Assembly: GCF_003289945.1 (NCBI RefSeq)
Contig: NZ_QMBP01000022.1
Coordinates: 22,675-86,674 of the forward strand
Origin: Mesorhizobium hawassense
GTDB taxonomy: Bacteria > Pseudomonadota > Alphaproteobacteria > Rhizobiales > Rhizobiaceae
Direction: 5' to 3'
Length of the DNA stretch: 64,000 nucleotides
The number at the start of each line of letters is the position of its first letter. The stretch's first letter is position 1. A program made the position numbers and the translations under genes. A model generated the notes under the pieces. The model made no database searches and was not told the DNA's origin. It saw only the letters and a list, made by a program, of their open reading frames with translations. Shown one piece after another: positions 1 through 7,468 of the stretch.

Positions 1-1
1 C

Positions 2-1042
2 CGGCTGCGCCGCACCGTGCTGATCGACGGCAAGCACCGCCAGCTTGCCGTCGATCTCGCCGGGCTGGAGCAAGCGATGCCCGACATCGAGGCGGCGCTC
101 GACGAGGATATCGACGACGATCTGTTGCGGCTGATCTTCACCTCTTGCCATCCGGTGCTGCCGGCCGAGCAGCGCGCGGCGCTTGCGCTGCGCATGCTGG
201 GTGGACTGTCGACGCCGGAGATCGCGCGCGCCTTCCTGGTGCCGGAGGCCACCGTTGCCCAGCGCATCGTGCGCGCCAAGCGGACGCTGCGCGATGCCGG
301 CATCGCCTTCGAGACGCCGCGCGGGCAGGAGCGGCGCGAGCGCCTCGGCGCCGTGCTGGAAGTGATCTACCTGATCTTCAACGAAGGCTATGTCGCTTCC
401 GCCGGACCGGACTGGCTGCGCGCGGATCTCAGCGACGAAGCGATGCGCCTCGGCCGTCTGCTGGCGGCGCTGGTGCCGCAGGAGCCCGAGGCGCTCAGCC
501 TGGTGGCGCTTATGAACCTCGGCGCCTCGCGCTTTGGCGCTCGCATCGACGCAGCGGGCAATCCTGTCCTTTTGCTCGACCAGGACCGCAGCCGCTGGGA
601 CTGGTCGCTGATCCGGCGCGGCCTCGACGGGCTGAACCGCGCGATGGCGCTGACGCCGACACCTGGCCCCTACCAACTGCAGGCGATGATCGCCGCCTGC
701 CATGCCCGCGCGCTAAGCGCCGCCGACACCGACTGGATCGCCATCGCCGCCTATTACCAGGCGCTCGCGCTGGCAGCCCCCTCGCCCATCGTCGAGGTCA
801 ACCGGGCGGTCGCGGCCGGCATGGCGTTCGGCCCTGCGCAAGGGCTGGCGATCGCCGACGCGCTGCGGGACGAACCGCGGCTCAATGATACGCATCTGTT
901 GCCCACGGTGCGCGGCGACCTGTTGGCAAAGCTCGGACGGATGGAAGAAGCCGGCGCCGAATTCCGCCGCGCCGCCGAGCTGACGGGCAATGAGCGGGAA
1001 CGCGCGTTGCTGCTGGCGCGGGCCGATGGTGGTGACGCTTAA
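2..1042 (+). CDS. ECF RNA polymerase sigma factor with C-terminal DUF6596/TPR-like extension (5' end outside window)
   Basis: The reading frame is open from base 2, so the true start lies upstream of the window; 346 residues are visible. The N-terminal visible part holds sigma region 4 (a LRLIFTSCHPVL stretch, then a helix-turn-helix around GGLSTPEIARAFLVPEATVAQRI). After it comes the long extension typical of the ECF42-type group, marked by LEVIYLIFNEGY. Such sigma factors direct RNA polymerase to a small regulon and are usually encoded beside a YCII/DGPF-domain protein, which would lie upstream and cannot be seen. The extension is thought to regulate activity in place of an anti-sigma factor. 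The family call is secure; the regulon is unknown. Confidence 0.88.
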   Translation, partial: RLRRTVLIDGKHRQLAVDLAGLEQAMPDIEAALDEDIDDDLLRLIFTSCHPVLPAEQRAALALRMLGGLSTPEIARAFLVPEATVAQRIVRAKRTLRDAGIAFETPRGQERRERLGAVLEVIYLIFNEGYVASAGPDWLRADLSDEAMRLGRLLAALVPQEPEALSLVALMNLGASRFGARIDAAGNPVLLLDQDRSRWDWSLIRRGLDGLNRAMALTPTPGPYQLQAMIAACHARALSAADTDWIAIAAYYQALALAAPSPIVEVNRAVAAGMAFGPAQGLAIADALRDEPRLNDTHLLPTVRGDLLAKLGRMEEAGAEFRRAAELTGNERERALLLARADGGDA

Positions 1043-1074
1043 GAGGAAGTCATTCAGGAGAGGCCGGCGGGACA

Positions 1075-1233
1075 GCGCCCCCCTCTGGCCTACCGGCCAT
1101 CTCCCCCACGAGGGGGGAGATCAGATGGCGCGCCGGCTTTCGCCTATCTCAAACGCCTGAAGGAAGGTGGGACGCCGAAACTGCTAATCTCCCCCCTTGT
1201 GGGGGAGATGGCCGGCAGGCCAGAGGGGGGCGC
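1075..1233. repeat. Long inverted repeat (rhizobial intergenic palindromic element)
   Basis: Two 47-base arms, 1075-1121 and 1187-1233, are inverted copies of each other with only two mismatches, separated by 65 bases. Each arm contains the C-rich core CTCCCCCAC followed by an AGGGGGGAG block. The element lies between the convergent sigma factor gene and the exported protein gene at 1275-1727. Elements of this look are dispersed in Mesorhizobium genomes. In RNA it would form a very stable stem and may end transcription from both sides, but there is no T tract. Confidence 0.85.
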
Positions 1234-1274
1234 CGTAGAGCGCCTACCTTACCGGTCTATCGACCGACGAAACT

Positions 1275-1727
1275 TTACCGCAGCACGCGGCAACGCCCGT
1301 TATAGACCATCCAGCGATCGAAGCCCGAGACGCAGAACTCGACATTGTCGCCGATCGAGGCAAAGCCCTGGCCTTCCTCGATCAGGTAGAAGATCGAGCG
1401 GTCGCGGCCGTCCGACAGGTTGACGGTGGCGCGGCAATAGTGGCGGCCGATCGGCCATTCGTCGTTGGCCGGCTCGTAGCGGTGCTGGCGGATGTTGCGG
1501 AAATCGGTAATCGCGACATCCGGCAGATGCGGCACGTGATGCACCTGATAGGAGAAGCGGTCGGTGATCCTGCTCAGCACCCAGCTTTCGCCGCAGACGC
1601 TGCCATCGTCGCCGCTGGAGACGGAAAGGTCGGCGGCATGCGCGGCCTGGCTGAAGCCCAGCGGAGCGGCAAAGGGAGTGGACAGCGCAACCAGCGCGGC
1701 AAGGGCGGAATGGGCGAAGCGAGTCAT
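1275..1727 (-). CDS. Small exported protein of unknown function
   Basis: A 150-residue protein. Residues 1-31 form a clear Sec signal peptide (basic start, hydrophobic core, cleavage likely after SQAAHA). The mature part is about 120 residues with four cysteines spread over it (within SVCGESW, HYCRATVN, EFCVSG, GRCRVL), which suggests two disulphides in the periplasm. No catalytic motif or known domain was recognised. It stands alone, with its stop facing the palindromic repeat. The start has an in-frame ATG right at the signal peptide. Confidence 0.7.
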   Translation of the reverse strand: MTRFAHSALAALVALSTPFAAPLGFSQAAHAADLSVSSGDDGSVCGESWVLSRITDRFSYQVHHVPHLPDVAITDFRNIRQHRYEPANDEWPIGRHYCRATVNLSDGRDRSIFYLIEEGQGFASIGDNVEFCVSGFDRWMVYNGRCRVLR

Positions 1728-1833
1728 GACAGCCTCTCAAGGTCGGTTCCGCGCACTGTGCGGATTCGCTTGGCGGCGGTCAAGCGGTTGCGAAAACAAT
1801 GGTTTCCGCAAAACTTCGTTCCGACATTGCCAG

Positions 1834-2223
1834 CTAATCAAGAGTGCCGGCAAGCAGCAGCCCGCCGATGACGGCGATGTTGATCAGGAAGGCATTGCGC
1901 AGCACCTGGCGTTCCGGCTCCTCGCTGGCCCAGAAACGCAGCAGCATGACGTTCGTCGCCAGCGTGAAGATGACCAGCGCGCCGGCGGCAAACGGCCGGG
2001 CTATGCCAACCGCAAGCATGAAACCCGCAGCGACCTCGACCGTCGAACCGGTTGCCAGCATGAAGGCCGGAGCCGGAAATTTCTGGGCGGCGAGATAATC
2101 GCGCATCGCCGCGAATTTTACGAAATGCTCGATGCCGGCGAAGGCGAACACGCCACCGATGAGGAGAGCGCCAAACGCTTCAATGGTTTGAACAGGTATC
2201 GCGGCCTCCTGTCTGGATGGCAT
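1834..2223 (-). CDS. DoxX family membrane protein
   Basis: A 129-residue hydrophobic protein with about four predicted membrane helices. It shows the layout of the DoxX family: an early FGALLIGGVFAFAGIEHF helix, then a YLAAQKFPAPAFMLATGS segment and a long helix with VEVAAGFMLAVG. Members are small inner-membrane proteins, some linked to thiosulfate or quinone redox chemistry or oxidative stress; the exact role here cannot be told. It lies 12 bases downstream of the VOC-family gene on the same strand, so the two are probably co-transcribed. Confidence 0.8.
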   Translation of the reverse strand: MPSRQEAAIPVQTIEAFGALLIGGVFAFAGIEHFVKFAAMRDYLAAQKFPAPAFMLATGSTVEVAAGFMLAVGIARPFAAGALVIFTLATNVMLLRFWASEEPERQVLRNAFLINIAVIGGLLLAGTLD

Positions 2224-2235
2224 ACTTCGCTGCGT

Positions 2236-2658
2236 TCAGTCCTCGGGAACGAAGGCCGGGTTGTAGACGACCTCCCACAGATGATCGTCGGGATCCTGGA
2301 AGTAGCCGGCATAGCCGCCCCAGAAAGTTTTCTGCGCCGGCTTGACCATGCGCGCGCCGGCCTTGACGGCCTCGGCCATCACCGCGTCGACCTCGGCCTC
2401 GCTGCCGACATTGTGGCCGATGGTGAATTCGGTCGGGCTGCGGCCGCTCCGCGGCACCGTGGCATCCCAGGCGATGTTGGCGCGCTCGTAGATGGCGAAT
2501 TTCAGGCCGCCGGCGAGATCGAAGAAAACAACCGCGCCATGCTCGAATTCGCGACCGATGATGCCTTCGGTCGGCAGGCCGAGGCCGTCGCGGTAGAATT
2601 TGAGCGACGCTTCCAGATCGTCGACGCCGAGCGTCAATACGGTGATGCGAGCTTTCAT
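2236..2658 (-). CDS. VOC family (glyoxalase/bleomycin-resistance fold) protein
   Basis: A 140-residue protein with the paired beta-alpha-beta-beta-beta modules of the vicinal-oxygen-chelate fold. The first module begins MKARITVLTLGVDDLEASLKF, and the second ends YFQDPDDHLWEVVYNP, with the metal-binding Glu in LWEV. These proteins are small metal-dependent lyases, dioxygenases or binding proteins; the substrate cannot be predicted. The ATG at 2658 was chosen over a GTG nine bases upstream because an AGGAG lies eight bases before it. Likely forms a two-gene unit with the DoxX gene. Confidence 0.85.
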   Translation of the reverse strand: MKARITVLTLGVDDLEASLKFYRDGLGLPTEGIIGREFEHGAVVFFDLAGGLKFAIYERANIAWDATVPRSGRSPTEFTIGHNVGSEAEVDAVMAEAVKAGARMVKPAQKTFWGGYAGYFQDPDDHLWEVVYNPAFVPED

Positions 2659-2823
2659 TTCTCTCACTCCTTTCTATATCGTGACCAACGTCCGAAATCG
2701 GATGTGGTTTGCAAAAGGCGCCGAGGGGCGCCAGCAGGCTGCGTCTGTTCTGCCACGGATGAGCTGGCCGGCCTTGAACATTTCGGCCAAAATGACCGTC
2801 GCACCGATCATATCGGAGAGGGC

Positions 2824-3579
2824 ATGGAACCGGTCCTGGCGCAGACAACCGGCTTCTTTCGCGAGCGGCCCGTCCGCCGAGGGCTGACTGATGCCTTCTG
2901 TGCGGTCTGGGTCCATCGCATGGACGACCGCGCCTCGCCGCCCATCGTCATCACGCCGGACGCCACGATCGACCTGCAATGGATCGACGGCCGCTTCCGC
3001 GTCGCCGGGCCGGACAAGGAGCCGCAGATTGAGACACCTGCGGCCGGCGCGGTGATCATCGGCTTCCGCTTCCAGCCGGGCGCGGCCGCCGGCTGGCTCG
3101 GCGTGCCGGTAAGCGAAATCGTCGGCGGACGGCTCGGGCTCGACGAATTGTGGGGCACGCGCTGCCGCGAGCTTTCGGACCGTGTCGGACGGAGGTCCGG
3201 CCTGGCCAAGCTGGTGCTGCACCTGGAAGAGACGATCGGCGCGCATTCGGAAGGGCGCGATGGGGCCGACCCGCTGATGGGTCGGGCCTTCGACGTCATC
3301 GACGAGGGCCTGCCGCCGGAAACGCCGCTGGTTCCGTTCCTGCAGCGCCACCTGCATATGAGCGAGCGGACGCTGCGCCGGCGCTTCGATGACGCTTTCG
3401 GCTATGGCCCGAAGACACTCGACCGCATCCTGCGCTTCCATCGTTTCCGCCGCCTGCAACGACTGCAGGGCGAAGCCTCGACCGCGCTGCTGGCGATCGA
3501 GGCCGGCTATGCCGACCAGGCGCATCTGATCCGCGAAAGCCGGCGGCTGACCGGCGTGACGCCCTCGGCACTGGCATAG
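2824..3579 (+). CDS. AraC family transcriptional regulator
   Basis: A 251-residue protein with a DUF6597-like N-terminal sensor region (about residues 1-150) and a C-terminal AraC-type DNA-binding domain. The two helix-turn-helix units are visible in HMSERTLRRRFDDAFGYGPK and in LLAIEAGYADQAHLIRESRRL followed by GVTPSA. The frame stays open far upstream, but the ATG at 2824 is preceded by GGAGAGGG at good spacing and fits the family's N-terminus. It is divergent from the VOC/DoxX pair with about 165 bases between, so it may regulate them. The effector is unknown. Confidence 0.87.
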   Translation: MEPVLAQTTGFFRERPVRRGLTDAFCAVWVHRMDDRASPPIVITPDATIDLQWIDGRFRVAGPDKEPQIETPAAGAVIIGFRFQPGAAAGWLGVPVSEIVGGRLGLDELWGTRCRELSDRVGRRSGLAKLVLHLEETIGAHSEGRDGADPLMGRAFDVIDEGLPPETPLVPFLQRHLHMSERTLRRRFDDAFGYGPKTLDRILRFHRFRRLQRLQGEASTALLAIEAGYADQAHLIRESRRLTGVTPSALA

Positions 3580-3585
3580 AGCGCT

Positions 3586-4434
3586 CTACTCGCCAGCCAG
3601 CCACTCGAGCGCCCAGCGCGAGGGTTGCCGGACGGCAAGCGCCTTGTGCAGCGCCGGCAACAGGACCTTCAGTTCGCCTTCCAGCGTGTAGGGCGGATTG
3701 ACCACCACCAGCCCGCTGCCGTCGAGGCTTGGCTCGTCCGAGGCCGGCCGGATTTCGAAGGCGATGTCGAGCAGCTTCGGAATGCCGGTCTCCTTCAGCG
3801 CCGCGCGGAAAGCGGTCACCGCCTTGCGGTCCTTGATCGGATACCAGAGCGCATAGATGCCGCCCGGCCAGCGCCGGTGCGCCTTCCGCAGGCCTTCGAC
3901 GAGGCGGGAGAACTCACCCTCCTCCTCGAAGGGCGGGTCGATGAGGACGAGGCCGCGCTTTTCCTTCGGCGGCAGTTGCGCGCCCGGCGCCAGCCAGCCG
4001 TCGAGTTCGATCACCCTCGTCTGGAAATCACCCGCGAACACCGATTTCAGCCGCACGGCATCCTCGGGGTGCAGCTCGATCGCCGTCAGCCGGTCCTGGT
4101 TGCGCAGCAGATGGCGAACGATCAGCGGCGAGCCGGGATAATGCTCGAGGCCGCCGTCGGGATTTTGCGCGCGCACCGCTTCGAGATAGGGCTGAAGCAG
4201 TGCCGCTGCCCGCGGCTCGAGCGTCGCCTCGGCCAGCCGGCCGATGCCGCCCTGCCACTCGCCGGTCTTGCCGGCCTCGACCGAGCCAAGATCGTAGCGG
4301 CCGATGCCGGCATGGGTATCGACGACGCGAAAGGCCTTGTCCTTCTGCTTGAGATATTCGACGAGGCGCGCGAGCACGGCATGCTTGACGACATCGGCGA
4401 AATTGCCGGCGTGATAGGCGTGGCGATAGTTCAT
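3586..4434 (-). CDS. rlmJ: 23S rRNA (adenine(2030)-N6)-methyltransferase RlmJ
   Basis: A 282-residue SAM-dependent methyltransferase that modifies adenine 2030 of 23S rRNA before ribosome assembly. The N-terminus MNYRHAYHAGNFADVVKH is diagnostic of the RlmJ family, DTHAGIGRYDL carries the SAM-binding loop, and LIDPPFEEEGEF supplies the DPPF catalytic motif of N6-adenine methyltransferases. Length matches the family. Its end lies six bases from that of the convergent AraC gene, and it is followed upstream by a membrane protein gene on the same strand. Confidence 0.95.
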   Translation of the reverse strand: MNYRHAYHAGNFADVVKHAVLARLVEYLKQKDKAFRVVDTHAGIGRYDLGSVEAGKTGEWQGGIGRLAEATLEPRAAALLQPYLEAVRAQNPDGGLEHYPGSPLIVRHLLRNQDRLTAIELHPEDAVRLKSVFAGDFQTRVIELDGWLAPGAQLPPKEKRGLVLIDPPFEEEGEFSRLVEGLRKAHRRWPGGIYALWYPIKDRKAVTAFRAALKETGIPKLLDIAFEIRPASDEPSLDGSGLVVVNPPYTLEGELKVLLPALHKALAVRQPSRWALEWLAGE

Positions 4435-4440
4435 ATGGGG

Positions 4441-5064
4441 CTACCTCGGGGAACCGTTGCGGCCCCAGCGCGGCGGTGGCGGCTGCGAATTGGGATTCTG
4501 GGGAGGCCCGCCGCGGCGGCCGAAGACCAGCGACAGCGCCAGTCCGGCCACGCCGACGCCCATCAGCGTATAGCCGGCCGGCTGGGCGCGTTCGTCGATC
4601 GAGCCGGTGCCGGCGCGCAGGATGAGATCGACAGCGCGCATGTCGATGCCGTCGGCATCGCCCGGGCCGACGGTGAAGACGTAAGGACCGGGCGTGACCG
4701 CCTCGATGACGCCGGCCTCGTCGCGAAAGATCTTGTCGGGCAGTTGCGGGCTGACCTGGCGCGGATTGTCGGTGTGGTTGAAGGAAAGCGTCGACGCCAG
4801 CGCCGTGCGGCCGCCGCTCGCGGCGGTCAGCGTCAGCAGCGTGCGCTGCTGCCCGGCGAGGCGCTCGGCCCGCGCGGTCAAGTCGACCAGCACCCGCACC
4901 GGCGCATCGCTTGCGGCAAGCTGTACCGTGACCGGGCGGAAGCGACCGGCTTCATAGACGCGCCAGGTGCCGATGGCATGGCCGGAAAAATTGCTCATCG
5001 CCCAGGGATAGAAAATGCCGATGGCGGCACCGACGATGAGGAGAAGAAGGGAGAGGAAGCGCAT
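4441..5064 (-). CDS. Membrane-anchored protein of unknown function
   Basis: A 207-residue protein with a hydrophobic segment at each end: residues 1-22 (signal anchor, RFLSLLLLIVGAAIGIFYPW) and about 165-182 (YTLMGVGVAGLALSLVFG). The middle 140 residues are predicted beta-rich and would lie in the periplasm. The tail after the second helix is short, basic and rich in Pro and Arg, so cytoplasmic. No family was recognised. It ends six bases before the rlmJ start and probably shares its transcript. Confidence 0.65.
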   Translation of the reverse strand: MRFLSLLLLIVGAAIGIFYPWAMSNFSGHAIGTWRVYEAGRFRPVTVQLAASDAPVRVLVDLTARAERLAGQQRTLLTLTAASGGRTALASTLSFNHTDNPRQVSPQLPDKIFRDEAGVIEAVTPGPYVFTVGPGDADGIDMRAVDLILRAGTGSIDERAQPAGYTLMGVGVAGLALSLVFGRRGGPPQNPNSQPPPPRWGRNGSPR

Positions 5065-5099
5065 TCAAAGGCCTTGGTTTTTCGGGATCGAGATCGCCA

Positions 5100-5771
5100 T
5101 TATCTTTTGGCGGTTTCGTCTCGGGCAGCTTCGCGGACCCGCTCCATCTCGTCCAGAAACATTTCCAGGCCAAGCTCGAAAGTCTTGTCGAAGCCGCCGG
5201 CGCCGAAATAGGCGCCGGCCTTCACGACGCTCGGATAGTCGCGCGCCAGTTCCTCGCCGCTGACGGTGGTGACCGCCGAAGGCCCCTTGGCGTAGCCGGC
5301 CGTCTCGTCGAGGATCGCGCCCATCAGATAGTAGCCTGCCGCGCGGAACAGGCGAGCGCTGAGCTCGGGACCGAAGCCGCCATCCTCGAACAGGCCGATG
5401 ATGGCGTTCAGCTTGGCGAGGCAGGGCGGCGAGTTCATGCGGTAGACGACGATGAACGGCGCGAAGGCCGGATGCTCGGTGGCGACGCGGCGGAATTCCT
5501 GCATGCCGATGCGCGTCCGCTCGCGCCAGGGCAGGCTGTCGTCGGGAATGACGAGCCCGCTCATCTGCCGGTCGACCAGCGCCTCATAGAGATGCGCCTG
5601 CGAGGGAAAGTGATGGTAGATGCTCATCGCCTCGCAGCCGAGCCTGGCGGCGAGCTTGCGCATCGAAAAGCCGGAGAGCCCTTCCCGCTCGATCACCTCG
5701 AAGGCGGCGTCCTCGATCATCTCGCGGGAGAGTTTTCCGCGAGGCCGCTTTTTTTTGCTCGTTGCATCCAT
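5100..5771 (-). CDS. TetR/AcrR family transcriptional repressor
   Basis: A 223-residue regulator. The N-terminal helix-turn-helix is clear in the FSMRKLAARLGCEAMSIYHHF stretch after LSREMIEDAAFEVIEREGL. The C-terminal part resembles the tetracycline-repressor ligand domain. It begins with a strongly basic tail (KKKRPRGK). The gene is divergent from the AhpD-like exported protein gene, and the 86 bases between them hold two matched inverted repeats; TetR proteins commonly repress both themselves and the divergent gene from such sites. The ligand is unknown. Confidence 0.9.
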   Translation of the reverse strand: MDATSKKKRPRGKLSREMIEDAAFEVIEREGLSGFSMRKLAARLGCEAMSIYHHFPSQAHLYEALVDRQMSGLVIPDDSLPWRERTRIGMQEFRRVATEHPAFAPFIVVYRMNSPPCLAKLNAIIGLFEDGGFGPELSARLFRAAGYYLMGAILDETAGYAKGPSAVTTVSGEELARDYPSVVKAGAYFGAGGFDKTFELGLEMFLDEMERVREAARDETAKR

Positions 5772-5786
5772 GGTCGCGCTTTACAA

Positions 5787-5830
5787 CTTACACTGTAAGG
5801 TTCACTTTCGAAGATACCTTACATCGTAAG
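5787..5830. promoter_or_regulatory. Twin palindromic operators for the divergent TetR regulator
   Basis: Two copies of CTTAC-N3-GTAAG occur between the divergent genes: 5787-5799 (centre ACT) and 5818-5830 (centre ATC). Their centres are 31 bases apart, close to three helical turns, so bound dimers would face the same side of the DNA. Both lie within 71 bases of the two start codons. Sequence symmetry is seen directly; binding by the neighbouring TetR protein is inferred. Confidence 0.75.
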
Positions 5831-5857
5831 GCTAACAAACACCAGAGGAGAAACTTC

Positions 5858-6331
5858 ATGTCAGCCGTTCGCATCGTCTCAACCGCGCATTCCTGCCTTC
5901 GTTCCGCCTCGCTCATTGCCGCGGCGTCTATGTTTGCCGCCGTTCTGGCCTCCGCGCCTGCCCGGGCCGACGACTATGACGCGACCCTCAAGGACATCCA
6001 GTCGACGATGGGCGGCGTGCCGGGCTTCGTGAAACAGTTCCCGAAGGCCGGTCTGCCCGGCGCCTGGGCCGAGGTCAAGGCCATCGAGCTCAGCGACAAG
6101 ACGGCGCTGCCGCCGAAGGTCAAGTCGCTGATCTCGCTGGCGGTCGCGGCGCAGATCCCGTGCAACTACTGCATCTGGTCCGACACCCAGGACGCCAAGC
6201 GTGCCGGCGCCACCGACGAGGAGATCCAGGAGGCCGTCGCCATGGCGGCGCTGACGCGCCACTGGAGCACCATCTTCAACGGCATGCAGGTCGATTTCGA
6301 CCAATTCAAGAAAGAGATGGGCGGGCAGTAA
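5858..6331 (+). CDS. Exported carboxymuconolactone decarboxylase/AhpD-like protein
   Basis: A 157-residue protein with an N-terminal signal peptide (about residues 1-37, ending PARADD) and an AhpD-like helical core. The redox pair is seen as PCNYC near residues 105-109, followed by the usual KRAGATDEEIQEAV stretch. In AhpD peroxidases the cysteine pair is followed three residues later by His; here that position is Asp (CIWSD), so the proton relay is altered. Most AhpD-like proteins are cytoplasmic, so export is unusual. The ATG at 5858 follows AGAGGAG; a frame extension upstream would run through the operators. Probably repressed by the divergent TetR protein. Confidence 0.85.
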   Translation: MSAVRIVSTAHSCLRSASLIAAASMFAAVLASAPARADDYDATLKDIQSTMGGVPGFVKQFPKAGLPGAWAEVKAIELSDKTALPPKVKSLISLAVAAQIPCNYCIWSDTQDAKRAGATDEEIQEAVAMAALTRHWSTIFNGMQVDFDQFKKEMGGQ

Positions 6332-6362
6332 CGCCGAGCGGTGAAGATTGCCGCAATGATTT

Positions 6363-6390
6363 GGCCCGCCTTTTGCGGGCCGTTCTTTTT
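6363..6390 (+). terminator. Intrinsic terminator of the AhpD-like gene
   Basis: A perfect seven-base-pair stem (GGCCCGC at 6363-6369, GCGGGCC at 6375-6381) with a five-base loop, followed by a T-rich run GTTCTTTTT. It begins 32 bases after the stop codon. Confidence 0.9.
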
Positions 6391-6405
6391 GTCCCCAACC
6401 CGAAA

Positions 6406-6429
6406 CATCCGCCTGACAATCGGCGGATG
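6406..6429. repeat. Small perfect inverted repeat
   Basis: CATCCGCC at 6406-6413 and GGCGGATG at 6422-6429 pair perfectly across an eight-base loop. It lies just downstream of the terminator and about 150 bases before the small lipoprotein gene. No T tract follows on the plus strand. It may be a second stem for RNA processing or a protein site; nothing more can be said. Confidence 0.5.
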
Positions 6430-6578
6430 CATGCGACCCCCAAAAAAGGGCTAAAAATCCATCCCACCGATCAATCGGCTATCGCTAAATTGATCTGCTT
6501 TGTCATAATGGCTTCGGGGGTGGGTTTGCTGAACAATGATTCGAACAAGGGGCGTTTTGCGCCCGAGGGGGATTGTTG

Positions 6579-6932
6579 ATGCTCACGGCCGATGGCAACT
6601 CAAACCGGCATTCGCCCAAGAACAGCTTTCCCGCATCGATTAATCCATTCCTCAAGCCCTTTGTCCTTTCTGCCATTATGGCGGTGTCCGGCTGTCAATA
6701 TTTCAATTTCGGCCAGCCGACTTCCTTCAGCGTCTCCCAAAGCAGCAATGCGGATCTGATCGGCTTGAAACCAAATCGCGTTCAACCAGGGATCGCGCCG
6801 CGTCCGATCACCCGTGTGAGCGCCAATCCCTATCTCGGAAACGCAGCGCATATCTGCAGCCCGAGCGGCTTCGGACAGCAATCGCATTGTTTTGCGCGGG
6901 CTACCGGACCGCTTTCGATACAGAACATCTGA
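6579..6932 (+). CDS. Small lipoprotein with C-terminal CxPSGFGQ motif (copy 1)
   Basis: A 117-residue protein. A hydrophobic stretch (residues 27-37) ends in the lipobox-like VSGC, with Cys39 as the lipidation site. The C-terminal part carries ICSPSGFGQ (Cys93, SGFGQ 96-100) and Cys104. A second protein in this window (14457-14858) has the same block with exactly the same cysteine spacing, so this is a family rather than chance. The ATG at 6579 follows GAGGGGG; TTG codons just upstream are less likely. It precedes the UDP-xylose synthase gene. Function unknown; a role at the envelope in polysaccharide export is only suggested by position. Confidence 0.75.
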   Translation: MLTADGNSNRHSPKNSFPASINPFLKPFVLSAIMAVSGCQYFNFGQPTSFSVSQSSNADLIGLKPNRVQPGIAPRPITRVSANPYLGNAAHICSPSGFGQQSHCFARATGPLSIQNI

Positions 6933-7147
6933 GAGCGAGCCGCATATTGAAATATGCCGGGCACGTGCGCTTCACGCCGATGGGTCTGTGCGCTCGCATT
7001 GCATCAATCGATCGTGACAAACCGGCAAATTCCTGTGGAACCGGCGCCGGCAGATAATCCGTAAGAAATCCGGTTTCGATTTGTTTTGTTTGGGTTATTC
7101 GCCGCAATGATCGTTGAGGCGCGAGAGCCCTCCTCGACCCGCTTATC

Positions 7148-7220
7148 GTTAACCAATCGCAACGACGTTTGGTTAACAAAACGCTAATTTAGTTGACTAC
7201 CTGGCCGACATGTATATCTT
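7148..7220 (+). promoter_or_regulatory. Polysaccharide-locus promoter with 30-base palindrome (site 1)
   Basis: GTTAACCAA (7148-7156) and TTGGTTAAC (7169-7177) form a perfect inverted repeat with a 12-base gap. Fifteen bases later comes a minus-35 hexamer TTGACT (7193-7198), and a TATATCTT block at 7213-7220 can serve as minus 10. The same arrangement occurs at 17037-17112 and 17222-17296. The site lies in the 536-base gap 6933-7468 before the UDP-xylose synthase gene, giving a leader of about 240 bases. Nothing else was recognised in that gap. Confidence 0.75.
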
Positions 7221-7468
7221 TGTATGCGTTGGGTGTGCAATTTGGGCGAGCAGTCCGCGATGGTGGCAACCGATTCGTGGATCGCGACTTAGGGGCAGAA
7301 GGGACGCGCAAGCGGCAGCATAGCCGTAAAGCGACGAGCCCCGCGAACTCATAAACTTCGACGCACATCAGTATGGGCGATTCCGCATATGCGGGGGAAT
7401 CGCTGTTTGTGACCTGGTCGGGCGATGCCTCGACCCGGAACGAGGAACTGTGCGCGTACGAGGTCGTC

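Noticed and set aside
1564..2823. Open frame reading upstream of the AraC gene as an N-terminal extension of more than 400 residues
   Set aside because: It runs antisense through the DoxX and VOC genes; the ATG at 2824 has a good ribosome site and gives the normal family length.
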